A stretch of 64,000 nt of DNA, taken from positions 372,001 to 436,000 of the forward strand of contig JAKJXP020000028.1 of NCBI GenBank assembly GCA_022225965.2, given 5' to 3'. Source of the DNA: Diatrype stigma. Taxonomy: Eukaryota; Ascomycota; Sordariomycetes; Xylariales; Diatrypaceae. Both the position numbers and the translations under genes were made by a program. This document shows, piece by piece, positions 1-10,388 of this stretch. The stretch's first letter is position 1. The number at the start of each line of letters is the position of its first letter. The notes under the pieces were generated by a model. The model searched no databases. It worked only from the letters and a program-made list of their open reading frames with translations, and was not told the DNA's origin.

Positions 1-2278
1 GTACCAAGATGGTAATTACCAAGATACAGGATAGGATGCAAGATGCAAATTGAACATCATCAGAAAACAAGCCTTTCTTCCATGGTGATAAACATGATGA
101 GCGTGATGAGCGTGATGAACGTGATGCACATGATGATCCGGTATGCACCGAGGCTGGGCAAAGGAGAGAACTGGCAGAGAATCCGGAAGGAATTGGCAGG
201 TTGAGGCTGAAAAGGCAGTGAACAGAACAGCAGCGGCAGCCACGATCTCTAGCGATCATGCAGGAGATCTGCCGATTAGTGCTGATCCCCCCCTGTTCAA
301 GCTTGTTTGATACCCCTGTGACACATGTTGCGCCAAGAGTCCAGGACCTTCACTATTGACGGTGCCTGACAGCTCCTTCCCAGGTATCGAACGATAAGAT
401 TTCCCATGCTTGGCGTTTTATCGCTTGATTTTGTTCGACCCCCAATGGGACCTAGACTTGCCTAGGTAACGTACGACTAACTAAAAACCCCCGGCCGTCC
501 AGGGGTATGTACGCGGTGCTATGGAGATCATTTCAGGGAGTTTCTACGTAGTTTCAGCGCCCAAACAGCCAAATTGCTACGGCCCTATTAGGACAGCCGC
601 ATCGGCACCAAGTCCCTATTTCGCGCCCATATGTGCCGTTGTTAATGCAAATTTCCGCAATCGCTCGAAGCTTAGTTAAGGTAGCTAGTCAGCTAGTCTA
701 TATAGAGCCTCACGTTATGCCTCTAGTAACAAAGGGGTAGAGTCACGTTCCAGAACCCAGACTGCTTGCTTGCTCTCGGCATGTAATCATTCATGATTTC
801 ATGGTAGCAAGCCACGACGGTATTCCTGCCCTCAGCTTAGCCGTTTCCCGATTTGACGTCCCCATAAACTTCGTGCAGGATTCGCAGACGCGGAGAGGGT
901 ACCAAGCTATCATCGTGAGAACACGGCCTCTAACTAGGGACGTAAGTATAAGTCGAGACTGTCGGATTTAGTCAGCGTCTAACTAGTAATTAGTTAACTA
1001 CCTACGACTCTACGAGGTCCACTCGGGGGAGGTCAAGGAGTATATCGAGTTGCGCTAGCCATAACGGTGCTGTCGTTCCGCAGTTGTGTCTCAGGCCCCC
1101 CCCACGTATAACACAGTAGTCTGCATCATGCGGCTCGCTGTCCTTCTTTTTCTAGGCTCTGGAGGGGAGGAGCCGCGGGTTTGATAGGATCAGATAATAA
1201 GCTACTATGTATTTGCGCGAATAGATCTATGGGGCTGGTCGAACTACTAGGTTATGTTGCCTGGGTGCTCAGGGAACGTTCCATTCGAACGTCTAACCAC
1301 AGTAAAACGGATCTATGAGACTTCAACCAGCCAGCCATCCACTCACTCACCACATTGTCAGGGTTTCAAGGGAAGAGAAGGAGCTCGATTGCCACATACG
1401 TATATAGTCGACATAGCGATGGAACTCGCCTTGATGCGTTCCAGACCGCGGTTAAAAATAGTAAACGATTCCAAATCTAGCATCACGGTCATCACTTCTA
1501 TATACTATACCCAGCTGCCTTATACTTACATATTTATCGCTGATACCGTTGACACGGACCACCCTGTCGCGGAGGCCCCTGGTGCAATCAGATATTCATT
1601 TCCGAGTCTCGGTGGCGAGATATTCTCCTATGGCTAGGCACGCCGACTCCAGGGGAGTTCTGCGCAGTCTGTATTTGACTTCAGGAAGCTAAGGTCCAGG
1701 AGAGAAGTCCTCCGAGTCCAGAGGGCCCAGATTATAAGCTAGGGGTATACAAGAGGTGGCGGTATCGATAAATGACGAGTATATCGATGGGGCGAGTCGC
1801 GACTAAGCCAGAGGCGAAGGAGAAAACAAAACAAAAGAAAAGCCCTGTGCTACGCTGTTGTCCTCCTCATAGTGTCTTGACCAGCGGGTTACACGGCAAA
1901 TGTGTATAACCCTGTGAGTCCTAGTTGCTATGGCTCCTTGTTTCCATCTCAAGTTCGAGATTCTCCAGGCGTTCTCTTTAGTCAGACACTAGTGGACTAC
2001 AACTCGATGTTTTGGCTATACCCGTGTGGCATACTGCTTGGTGTACTAGATGGGGAGGTTACGACTGGCAGCATAGTGATAGAGATCGTTGCACAGAGCG
2101 GTAATTACTCACCAGTAGGACAGATCAATGGTCACTGATCAAGAGACATGGCAAAACGCCTCAGACTTACATTTAGGTTCTTCAATTTACTTACTCACCT
2201 AGTTAACCGCACCCCACCTTAGGCCGGACACTTAGGACAGCAACAGCTCTGATCGTCCTTCGCCTCTATCTTACTGAC
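1..2278. other. Gene-free stretch, left edge
   Basis: No coding region can be supported. Two short open frames on the plus strand (1254-1637 and 1902-2138) have no recognisable family, no splice continuation and no coding-like composition. An imperfect GTGATGA-type tandem repeat lies at 93-136. The sequence contains many CTAG/TAACTA words, as do other intergenic parts of the window. Confidence 0.5.
93..136. repeat. Imperfect GATGA-based tandem repeat
   Basis: Five or so imperfect copies of a 9-bp unit (GTGATGAGC-like) are visible directly. No function is suggested. Confidence 0.7.
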
Positions 2279-3055
2279 TTACTTACCGTCCTGATCCCGC
2301 AACTTCTGCGCCGCAGCAGCGAAAGGCGACGCATCACTGCGCTCCGGCGGCGGCGTCAGGGCGCCCGGCGACGGCGGCGACGACACCGACAGCGACAGCG
2401 ACCACGATCCCGACCTGTTGACAGAGGCGTGCTGCTCGCCGTCTTCTTCTTCTCCATGCTGGTGGACGAAGATATACGGGATGGCGTCGTCGCGTGTCGT
2501 CGCCGCCGCCACCGAGGAGAGCTCCACGAACCCGTCCGTGTTCTCGTCCTGGATGTCCGGCTCCAGGCGGCGCAGCTTGAGGGGCAGGGGAGGCGGCATG
2601 TCTCCGTCCTCCTCGTCTTCTGCGTCATCGGCGGGCGCGTCTTGGCTCACCCGGACGAATTTCCCGAAGCCTCCGATCAGGCTGGAGATGCTGCTGCTGC
2701 TGCTGTTACTGCTGTTACTGCTGCTACCGCTCCCCTTCTTACCTTGTTTCTCGTCCTCGTTCTCATTCTCATCGAGCCCGGGCCTGCCGGCGTACCAGAA
2801 CTGGCGTCTAGCGTCTAGCTCTGGATCTGCGGAGCCGTCGGGGTTGCATGAGGAGCAGCGGTCCACGTCGGCGAAGGTCATCTCCGGCTTCTGCTTCTTC
2901 TGCTTCTTGCCGTTGGCGACCGGAGCCGTAGTGGTGGTGCCGGAGCCGGAGGGGGAAGAAGAAGAAGAAGGCTCTTCGCCGTGCGCAAGGAGGTGGCATG
3001 ACCGGCAGAGGCGGGCTTCACCGTTGCCACGCTTCTTGAAAAAGGGACCGGCCAT
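2279..3055 (-). CDS. Unknown protein with two CxxC pairs and Ser-rich acidic body
   Basis: Single-exon frame of 258 codons, starting MAGPFFKKRGNGEARLCRSC. I do not recognise a family. Visible features: a CRSC pair near residues 17-20, a second CSSC pair near residues 67-70 (together they could hold one zinc ion), a basic KKQKKQK patch between them, a Ser/Asn run near residue 110 encoded by CTG-type trinucleotide repeats, and an acidic stretch around residue 145. The start is the first ATG of the frame. The last codons (GGTAAGTAA) also form a perfect splice donor, so the C-terminus could continue in another exon. The opposite strand carries a 221-codon frame, judged a shadow because it consists of Ser/Leu runs complementary to the repeats. 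That this is a gene is an inference from length, composition and the paired cysteines. Confidence 0.6.
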   Translation of the reverse strand: MAGPFFKKRGNGEARLCRSCHLLAHGEEPSSSSSPSGSGTTTTAPVANGKKQKKQKPEMTFADVDRCSSCNPDGSADPELDARRQFWYAGRPGLDENENEDEKQGKKGSGSSSNSSNSSSSSISSLIGGFGKFVRVSQDAPADDAEDEEDGDMPPPLPLKLRRLEPDIQDENTDGFVELSSVAAATTRDDAIPYIFVHQHGEEEDGEQHASVNRSGSWSLSLSVSSPPSPGALTPPPERSDASPFAAAAQKLRDQDGK

Positions 3056-4295
3056 CTTGTCACTAGGTTCTAGCCCGAGATAACTCGACGTTGATCGAGG
3101 GGGTTGATCCCTTTTTTCTGGAGATCAAGAGCCAAGGGAAGGGTAAGAGAGGGATGAAGACTATGAGCTCTCGCTGCCTTTCTGGGGTTAGTGTTAGCTC
3201 GATACTTACCTGAGCTGATGCGTCTTCGTGATGTCTGATGCGGAGAGGAGTTCGTGGGCCAAAGAGGAGCAGGGTGAGTCGTGGTTTATATACACCACGA
3301 TCTCTTACCAGAAGGTCTTGTCTGTATGACTGAAAACAATGGCTTTGTAGTGCAGCGGAGTTATCTATAAAGAGGATCTTTTCAGCGGTTTCCTAGAACC
3401 TGGACAGCCTCCTTTGTTGTGGTTATCGTCGCTGCTTCTTTTATGTTGCTCGCAAACCTCTTTGCTCAGCTTTGCAACAAGCACATTGTCCACTGAGGGT
3501 TGTACCATTGTTTCGTCTTGAACAACTTTTCGGGGGGCTCCTTAAACCATATGGAACAAAAACCGCCTGTTCGTACATGTGATAAAGGGATTGGTGGGAT
3601 TACCTCAGAGCAAAGAGGAAGGGGGTCCCAGTTCCTAGGGAATTCATTGCAATAGCCTGATCGACGAGCTCTGACTTGAATATCATGATATTGGAGTCAA
3701 GGTAGGAGGCCAAAGTTTTACGATATAGCTGAGATTTATAAAGATTAGATCGCGAGGGCAAGTCCTCGAGAATCCCAAATATACCTGGGTACTCTCAGTA
3801 CGGTTTCCTTCGTACTACAGGTCCAATCAGCAGGTCATCATCGTGAAATGCAGAAGAGACTAGGTATAAGCACGAAGAGTAATAAGAATCTGGGGTCCGT
3901 CACGAGAGTAGAGAAACAACAGCTCAGAATTAACAGGAGACATTAATAGAAGCAGAAATAGGTAATAATCAAAGGACGACCGAGGACCTCTACCAGTACA
4001 ATGGGAAATGACGATTCCGATTTTCCTCATTGCCATGCAACCAGCCATTTTTAACATACACAGCATGCTCAGGATATTAAGGAAGGAAATTTTCTTGATT
4101 TTTGTGAGAACTTTAGATAACTGCTTTTGCGTATGTTAGTAGCCAGTTCTTCCCAGGCTAATGGTGATAGGCCTTGACGACTATCTCCCTGGCGATATCT
4201 GCCTTTCCCGAACCCAACGCCGTAAATACGTTGTAACCGCACACTGCCGCAAGGTTCTCCCGAGGCGATCGCCTGACAACTGTATGGTCATGCAT
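3056..4295. other. Intergenic: upstream of the CxxC gene, downstream of STM1
   Basis: No gene is visible. The first few hundred bases upstream of 3055 are pyrimidine-rich on the minus strand and probably hold the leader and promoter of the CxxC gene. The rest is presumably the 3' region of STM1. Confidence 0.5.
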
Positions 4296-5862
4296 TTAAG
4301 CACCGAGGCTAGGGAAGGCGGACTCGTCGCTAGCGTTGAAGGAAGCACCTTCACGACCTGGACGACCTTGGCGAGGGCCCTGGGCACCTTCGTGACCTTC
4401 ACGGCCTCCACGGCCACCGCGGAAATCGCCGCGGCCGCGGCCGCGACCACCCTCACTGCGGCCCTCGCCACGGCCTTCACCACGGCCACGTCCACCACGG
4501 CCCTCACCTCGTGCACCACCGCGAGCGCCACCACGTCCGCCGCGGGGACGGTCGGTAGGCTCGACATAGCGCTGGTCAATCTCGACGACCTGCTTGGTCT
4601 TGCGCTCACGCTCGCGCTTGGCCTTGCCGGCAGAGCCAGCAATGAACTCGTCGTTTTCCTCCTTAGTGAGCTCCTTGGCGCTGGCCCACTTCTTGTCGGC
4701 CTTGGTGCCCTCGTTAGGCTTGCGAATCTCGAGGGAGGTGGCGAGAGCAAGCTTCTTCTCGGCTTGCTGGGCGAGGTAATCAGCGTAGGAGATGCTCTTG
4801 TCCTCCGGCTCGGCCTCAGCGAGCGCCTCGGCGTCCTCGGTGGTAGCCTCCTTCAACTCGGACTGGGCAATCTGCTCGCCGACCTGCTCGTCCTTCTGCT
4901 CGGCATCGCCATCAGTAGCGCCCCAAGACTGGGCTGCCTGCTTCTCGGAGTTTCCACTGTAGAGACGTTAATATGCATACAAGTGGGGAAAGAGGGCAGA
5001 TGAGACCCACGTGTTGAAGCCCTTAGCCTGTCGGTCATCACGAGTGCGGGGGAATCGTCCGCCGCGGCCTATCAAGGGATAAGTCAGCCAAAAGATAAAA
5101 GAAGGAAAAACACTTTCGCGCAACACGAAAATGGTTGCTTGAAAGGTCCGACAATGATTGTGATGTCTCACCTCCTTGTTCACGAGCTCCACGGCCGCCC
5201 CTAGCACTCGGCCGGGAAGCCTCGTCGACAGGCTTGCGGTGGTTGTTAGCACTGCCGGCGTTGCGGTCACGGAACGCTAGACAGAAGAACCGGGTTAGTC
5301 CAAACGAGTCCCATAAGGTGGCAACAACGAAGACGCAGAAGCCGCGAGGAAGCAGGAAAGGGCGAAAGCAGACATGGCATGTACTAACCTCCCTCGTTGC
5401 CTCCAGGTCCAGCACGTCGGGCGCCGCCAGCGTGGTTATCGGGCTTGGAGGGCGCTTGGGGTTCGACGTTGCGCTTGGTGCTGCGCATAGTGGTCTTGTC
5501 GACCGTCTTCACGGGGGCCTTGGGCGTGTCATCCTCCTCATCATTACCTATGGGGTGGTGTCCATGTTAGTGGGGAGCTCTTAGAATAGATAGATAAATC
5601 AATCAAGCAACCCTATGCAGCTGCAGAGTTTTCGCTTCCAGAGCGAGCCTAGACTGGGAGCGGGATAGAACTGGTCGCATACCGAGGAGGGCGAAAAGGT
5701 TCTATCGAGAGGGAACTTGTTAGCTGAATGCATTGCACACGATACATCGCATCAGGAGAAGAAGGTGCGATATAGAGTAGAACGAGGTATGCCCAGAAGC
5801 CATGACACTGCAGGTGCTGGTGGTGATATCTGATCGCGACGTACCTTAGAGGCGACCGACAT
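4296..5862 (-). CDS. STM1: Stm1/HABP4-family ribosome- and RNA-binding protein
   Basis: Model: complement of 4296-4956, 5011-5068, 5172-5276, 5389-5547, 5683-5701 and 5845-5862; 339 residues. Stm1 family proteins bind the 80S ribosome, occupy the mRNA channel of idle ribosomes and protect them during nutrient stress; animal relatives are SERBP1/HABP4. The N-terminus reads MSVASKNLFALLGNDEEDD, the usual fungal Stm1 start. A Hyaluronan/mRNA-binding segment follows (AFRDRNAG, then RGGRFPRTRDDRQAKGFNT). The middle is acidic and carries SISYADYLAQQAEKK. The C-terminal third is RGG-rich and ends in SFNASDESAFPSLGA. The first coding exon is 18 nt and the second is a 19-nt microexon; both are needed to keep the frame and the conserved N-terminus. 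All introns have GT-AG ends. Cytoplasmic, probably abundant. The family call is firm. Confidence 0.93.
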
Positions 5863-7368
5863 CTTGCCGCCTGGTATATTCGCCTTTCAGCAAGGCGTAG
5901 CTTTCGGGGACGACAATCAGACCAATGCAAAGTATGCAACGAGGGGGAGGTGAAGGATACGGCCTAACAGGTCATATCCTTATGAATGATTTTAAGTTCG
6001 TCGACGGATCTCCGGATCGGGGGGGGGTCGGATGGTTGGAAGGGGGAGGGAGTAGGTATGGAGTTAAGTTCAGTTCTGTGTGGTGTGCTGTTGGGTCCTT
6101 CTACCTTCAAGCCTGAGTAGTAGGTGGTGGTGGTAGTGGAGGTGGTGGGTGGTGGGTGGTGCTGGAGGTGGTGGTAGTGGTGGTAGGTGGTGGTGGTAAT
6201 AGTAGGCGGGCAGGCGAATTTTAGGTGTACCTCCTCTCCTTGTGCTGCCGTGGTAGCAGTAGCTGGGAGCTGTGGAGTAATTTTGGGTATTTTCTGGCCT
6301 AGGGAATTTAAAGTTTCTTGGGGAGCTGGTTTTTTTCTCTTCACGAGCGGCCGTCTGATTGGCTGCTTTGGCTACAGTTCCAGGCTCGCTTAAGCGGACT
6401 GGATTTATTATTTGCCAATGCGACAGGAAAAGCTCGAAAAGTTCAAAATTGCTTGGTGGGCAAGTGGGCAGGTGGGCAAGGTGGGCTAATCGATAACTAG
6501 GGCTAAACGTCATTCCAAAGGCATCCTTGCAGCAGGCCTGTACCTACATACCTACATAATCTGTGGATGCATATATACATACATGTAGAGGTAGGTACCT
6601 ACCTATGTAAGCACTTACATAAGCAGCAACTGCCGAGGCACCTGCTGCAGTCTGTAAGCGGGGTCAGGTCTCTTGGTTCCAAGAGAACCTCGTGTAGGGA
6701 AACCTCATGTAGGATGTAGGAGAACCTCAACTTTGTTTGCATTCTTTCTCGGGTAGAGTTCAGACTATCCATGTCCATATCATGCGGCATAGTTCTTCAA
6801 AAATTCATATTCCTAGGGATAATAGGGGAACTCAGATATACATGTATTTGGTCCCGATTAGAACCAGTCTCGTTAAGCCGCCTGTAGCCATCTTGAAGCT
6901 CGGCGTTGATTGGGGTTTGTTTTTGAGGGGCAACCTTACACAGTTAGGCAGTTGTCATTTCCAGCACTTACCAGCATTTACCAACTTTATAAGACGATGC
7001 ATCATGGGATACCGGATATTACTTCCTTGAAATCAAGAAACAGCTCCTGCTCCGGATACTGCAGGCAGAAATAGATCGTATAAGCATGAAGTTTCATCCC
7101 CCTTTATATTACCTGAACTAAGTCTATGTCTAGGTATATCCCTCCTAAAGGCATCGCTTTAATAGCAAATACCAAGCCGTCATATATAACGCAGCATAAC
7201 AACTTAAGGCTGCCACTATTCCCACAAGTAGCAATGCAGATGTAGGTAGGTACCTAGATACTCGCAGTGCCCATCCTCCATGTACGTACGTACCGTAGCA
7301 CGTATTATGGCATTCCTCGGGTAGCCAATATAAGTACAATTAAGAAATCAGTCTCCTAACAATTCAAT
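5863..7368. other. STM1 upstream region with GGT-rich tract
   Basis: No second gene is visible. The 5' side of STM1 contains a long GGT/GGTGGT tract at 6116-6207, then TACCTA-type direct and inverted words at 6540-6605. The open frames here are products of the GGT repeats. Confidence 0.5.
6116..6207. repeat. GGT/CCA trinucleotide-rich tract
   Basis: Nearly uninterrupted imperfect GGT repeats, about 300 bases upstream of the STM1 start codon. One strand is almost pure G/T. Possibly a promoter element or a 5' leader feature; nothing else can be said. Confidence 0.8.
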
Positions 7369-7588
7369 GCCAGGTTGGTGTAGTGGTTAGCACACTTGAA
7401 ATTCTGCCCAAAACAAAACAAACAAACGGTCAAAAGGCCTTGGGTTCGATTCCATGTGGCTGTACAAGTGTACACCGCAGAACGGGTAACTCTTCCGCCC
7501 TGTGTGCTACCTCCACAAAACGGCAGAGACCAATGGCAAGAAAAAGGAAACCCAGGTTCGATTCCTGGACCAGGCAAAAGAATTATTT
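7369..7588 (+). ncRNA. Interrupted tRNA-like Pol III unit (pseudo-tRNA or SINE-like)
   Basis: The 5' end carries an acceptor-like GCCAGGT (7369-7375), then a canonical A box TGGTGTAGTGG (7376-7386) inside a D-arm-like sequence. A B box GGTTCGATTCC occurs twice, at 7443-7453 and 7553-7563. The second copy sits in a perfect T-arm (CCAGG, seven-base loop, CCTGG) and is followed by ACCAGGC (7567-7573), which pairs with the 5' acceptor at six of seven positions. A run of six T at 7583-7588 would terminate Pol III. The D-arm resembles Gln/Glu tRNAs. The unit is about 220 nt, so it is either a tRNA gene split by a long insertion, a duplicated pseudogene, or a tRNA-derived SINE. No anticodon can be assigned. 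Confidence 0.55.
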
Positions 7589-10355
7589 TTTGGTAATTTT
7601 GCTATTGAAGCATAATTATTTGGATGTTTCTCTTATAGTTATGTAGCACTAAATAATCATCGGACTATACAAGAGCTTCCATTAAGTAAGTTGTGTTGTA
7701 TGCCTGGGCCCAGGGTGTAATGATATGGTTGTATGAAAGACAATAAGGACTAAGCAGAAACCATGCGAGTGCATATGCGGGTTCGCTACTGGGTACAACG
7801 CTTTGAGGCAAAGCGCAAGCTAATCCGCAGTGCGACTGTAGCCGGTGTGATAATTCATTATAGTCTCAGGCGAACCAATTGGTGAAGCGTTTATCAGAGT
7901 GTTGGTGCTATTGGTGGTAGTGATTGACTTGCCCGGGTATATAGGCATATGATGTGCGTAGCTCAAGAAGTGGGTGGTGGCTGTTATAGAATTAAAGTTA
8001 ATAGTCTGTCGAAGCTTCTTTATTATAGCCACCAGCCCCTATTTTTGTTGAAGGAGGGCTATGATGGTAAGATGGCGCAACGACATCTTCACAGTCGAAT
8101 GAGTGGAGTAGCCCCTGAATGGATATAAGGATGTCACAGGGTGAAACTATGACTTGTAGCACAGCAATTGGTTAATATGTCAACACGAGAGATCATGAAG
8201 TGTGGACATCGACAACAATTTCGAACCCTACCTCGAGTCTATGGGTCTCGTGCGAGGAGCCCACCATAGCACAGAGCAGCGTACCCCGACCATCGGAACT
8301 GGACAGACCGCTGAAGTGAATGGGCAGTTGTTGGCCTTGATATGACTTGACCTCGTCTTATACTACTGCTGGAGTAAACTATCTGATACCGCAAGAAACA
8401 AATTGCTCTGTGCAGAACCAAGCACCAAAGATCGGGATGGAAAATACTGAAAGTTGCATATTCCAAGCATACAGTAGCGGAACACACTGGGGAAGCAAAC
8501 CTTCCGGGTATATCCCGATAGGATAATACCTGGTTTGATAATCACTGGGTCGGAGCATCCCATTTGTCAATAAAACTCGCCAATCTACGATGCACCGTGG
8601 AAACAGATGAGCGGCCACTATCGATGTGTCTAGCAGACCTAGTTCTCACAGTGACTTGAACGTGGATTAATCAAAAGGAACCGAAATTGTTCATTGGGCC
8701 TCCAAGGTAACTAGTCGCTCGGGAATCTAACAGGTATACGCAGATCAGATTCTCTGCCCGTTTACCCCGGGGCGTAGATTGTTCACACAGCGAAGTATAT
8801 AGAAAACAGAACTGTGTCCGAAATAGTTCAACCGCAGCCTGGATCATTACAAGGAATTTGCTGCCTATTAGTATCGGACCCAGTATATTGAAAGCGTGTG
8901 TCTAGGAGCAAAAGAGTGTATTGTATAGAGCCCTGGTGTATATGCTGCTTCTGGTGGCTAGGTCCTGGGGATCTAGCCCCCTTTGTATATACAGAAGTCG
9001 GAAAAACTGGTCCATTCTAGCCCAGTATCAATACTACAGACTCAAAAGCCGAGAAAGAATCATGGCTGGAAATGTATCCGATACGTTCCCATCAATAATT
9101 GCCAATGATAAGGAGATAATAACCATGACTATCATCATGGACTCCTCTGCGTTGTAGTCCAGGTTGACAGGATAGGTTCGATACAAGCTGACTAGATGCT
9201 CCCTGCCCTATTCAGCCAGCAATGAGGGGGGTGACATATTATATATATGTTCACTTGTCCGAAGAGCGCTATCGATGGAGAGATGCTACGCTGCAGACAT
9301 ACCATCTCAGGGAGTAAAAATATGAGAGCATTACTCTAAGTTCAACCAAAACAGTCGGGGTGTATCATGGGATACTAAAAAATTTGACCAAAGAGCCGTA
9401 GGCTTCGCGAGAGACCAGTTGCAAGCCAATAAACTTGGCAGGACCGCCTAGTCCAGCTAGGTACCGGCTGATATAGTTGCATCGGAATATCTGATGCCTA
9501 CCAGCCTTAAGCTATCCGTTGATTACTGTGCCATATATTGATATGATGTTCATTCGAGGGCAACGGGCCTACGATGAAACCCTAGCCATGCTATAGCATG
9601 GATTCACTGGGTAATATAGTGTAGTTAGTTAGTACATGACTTAGGCTTTGTTGCCTGATTGTTGCTCCTTAATGACCTCCCCTACATATAGGTAGCTATA
9701 TATCGGTTGCACCGTCAGCCACCACGCCAGGGGTATTTCCCTTGTCGAATCCATTGGTAGAGACAGAGCTCTAAAACCCGATCACGCTCGGTTAGCTTCT
9801 GCCCAGAGATTGCTGTAGAAGCCTTCGTTGGAGAATACGAGTCGGAATGATCGACCTGGGGCGAGCAATGCTTCGAGCGGTCCGGCCCCGTGGACGTGGA
9901 AACAATACAACCTCGTTTGAGAAAACATCGATGCGTGTCCGCCCAATGGAGGAGTAGAGGGCGATGAAGCTACCGAGTTCTGCGCTGGTTTCGTAGGTAG
10001 ATATAGGACCCAAGAGTGTACCATGTGACTCTTTTCGTTTTCCTTCAATTTTCGGGCTTCCACATGCTTAAGACTCAAGGCCGGTATTTCGTGTTCGGAG
10101 ATAAGCAGCGGCTGGATACTTACACGTCAAAGCCCTCCCTAGGCGTTTCTATTCTACCAAAGCTCGGATTTGACACCATACACTGACGTGCGAGTTTGAG
10201 GTGATAGGACTTGCGGGACAAGAGCGATGGGAAACTTGTGATTAATAGCAAAACGAGCGAGGTATGTTTTCTTGAATATGTGAGATGCATGCCGAAGGTA
10301 CCTACGCGTACCGGCTTGTCATATCACCTGGAGGCCTTGGCAGCAAATGCGAAAG

Positions 10356-10388
10356 GGAGCAGGAGCAGGAGCAGGAGCAGGGAGCAGG
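10356..10388. repeat. (GGAGCA)n microsatellite
   Basis: Five consecutive near-perfect copies of the hexamer are visible. Intergenic. Confidence 0.8.

Noticed and set aside
2418..3083. A 221-codon plus-strand frame opposite the CxxC gene
   Set aside because: It consists largely of Ser and Leu runs complementary to the trinucleotide repeats of the minus-strand gene, with no motif of its own.
9782..10078. Overlapping minus-strand frames that look partly protein-like
   Set aside because: Two frames overlap with neither showing a known motif or a splice continuation; insufficient to call a gene.
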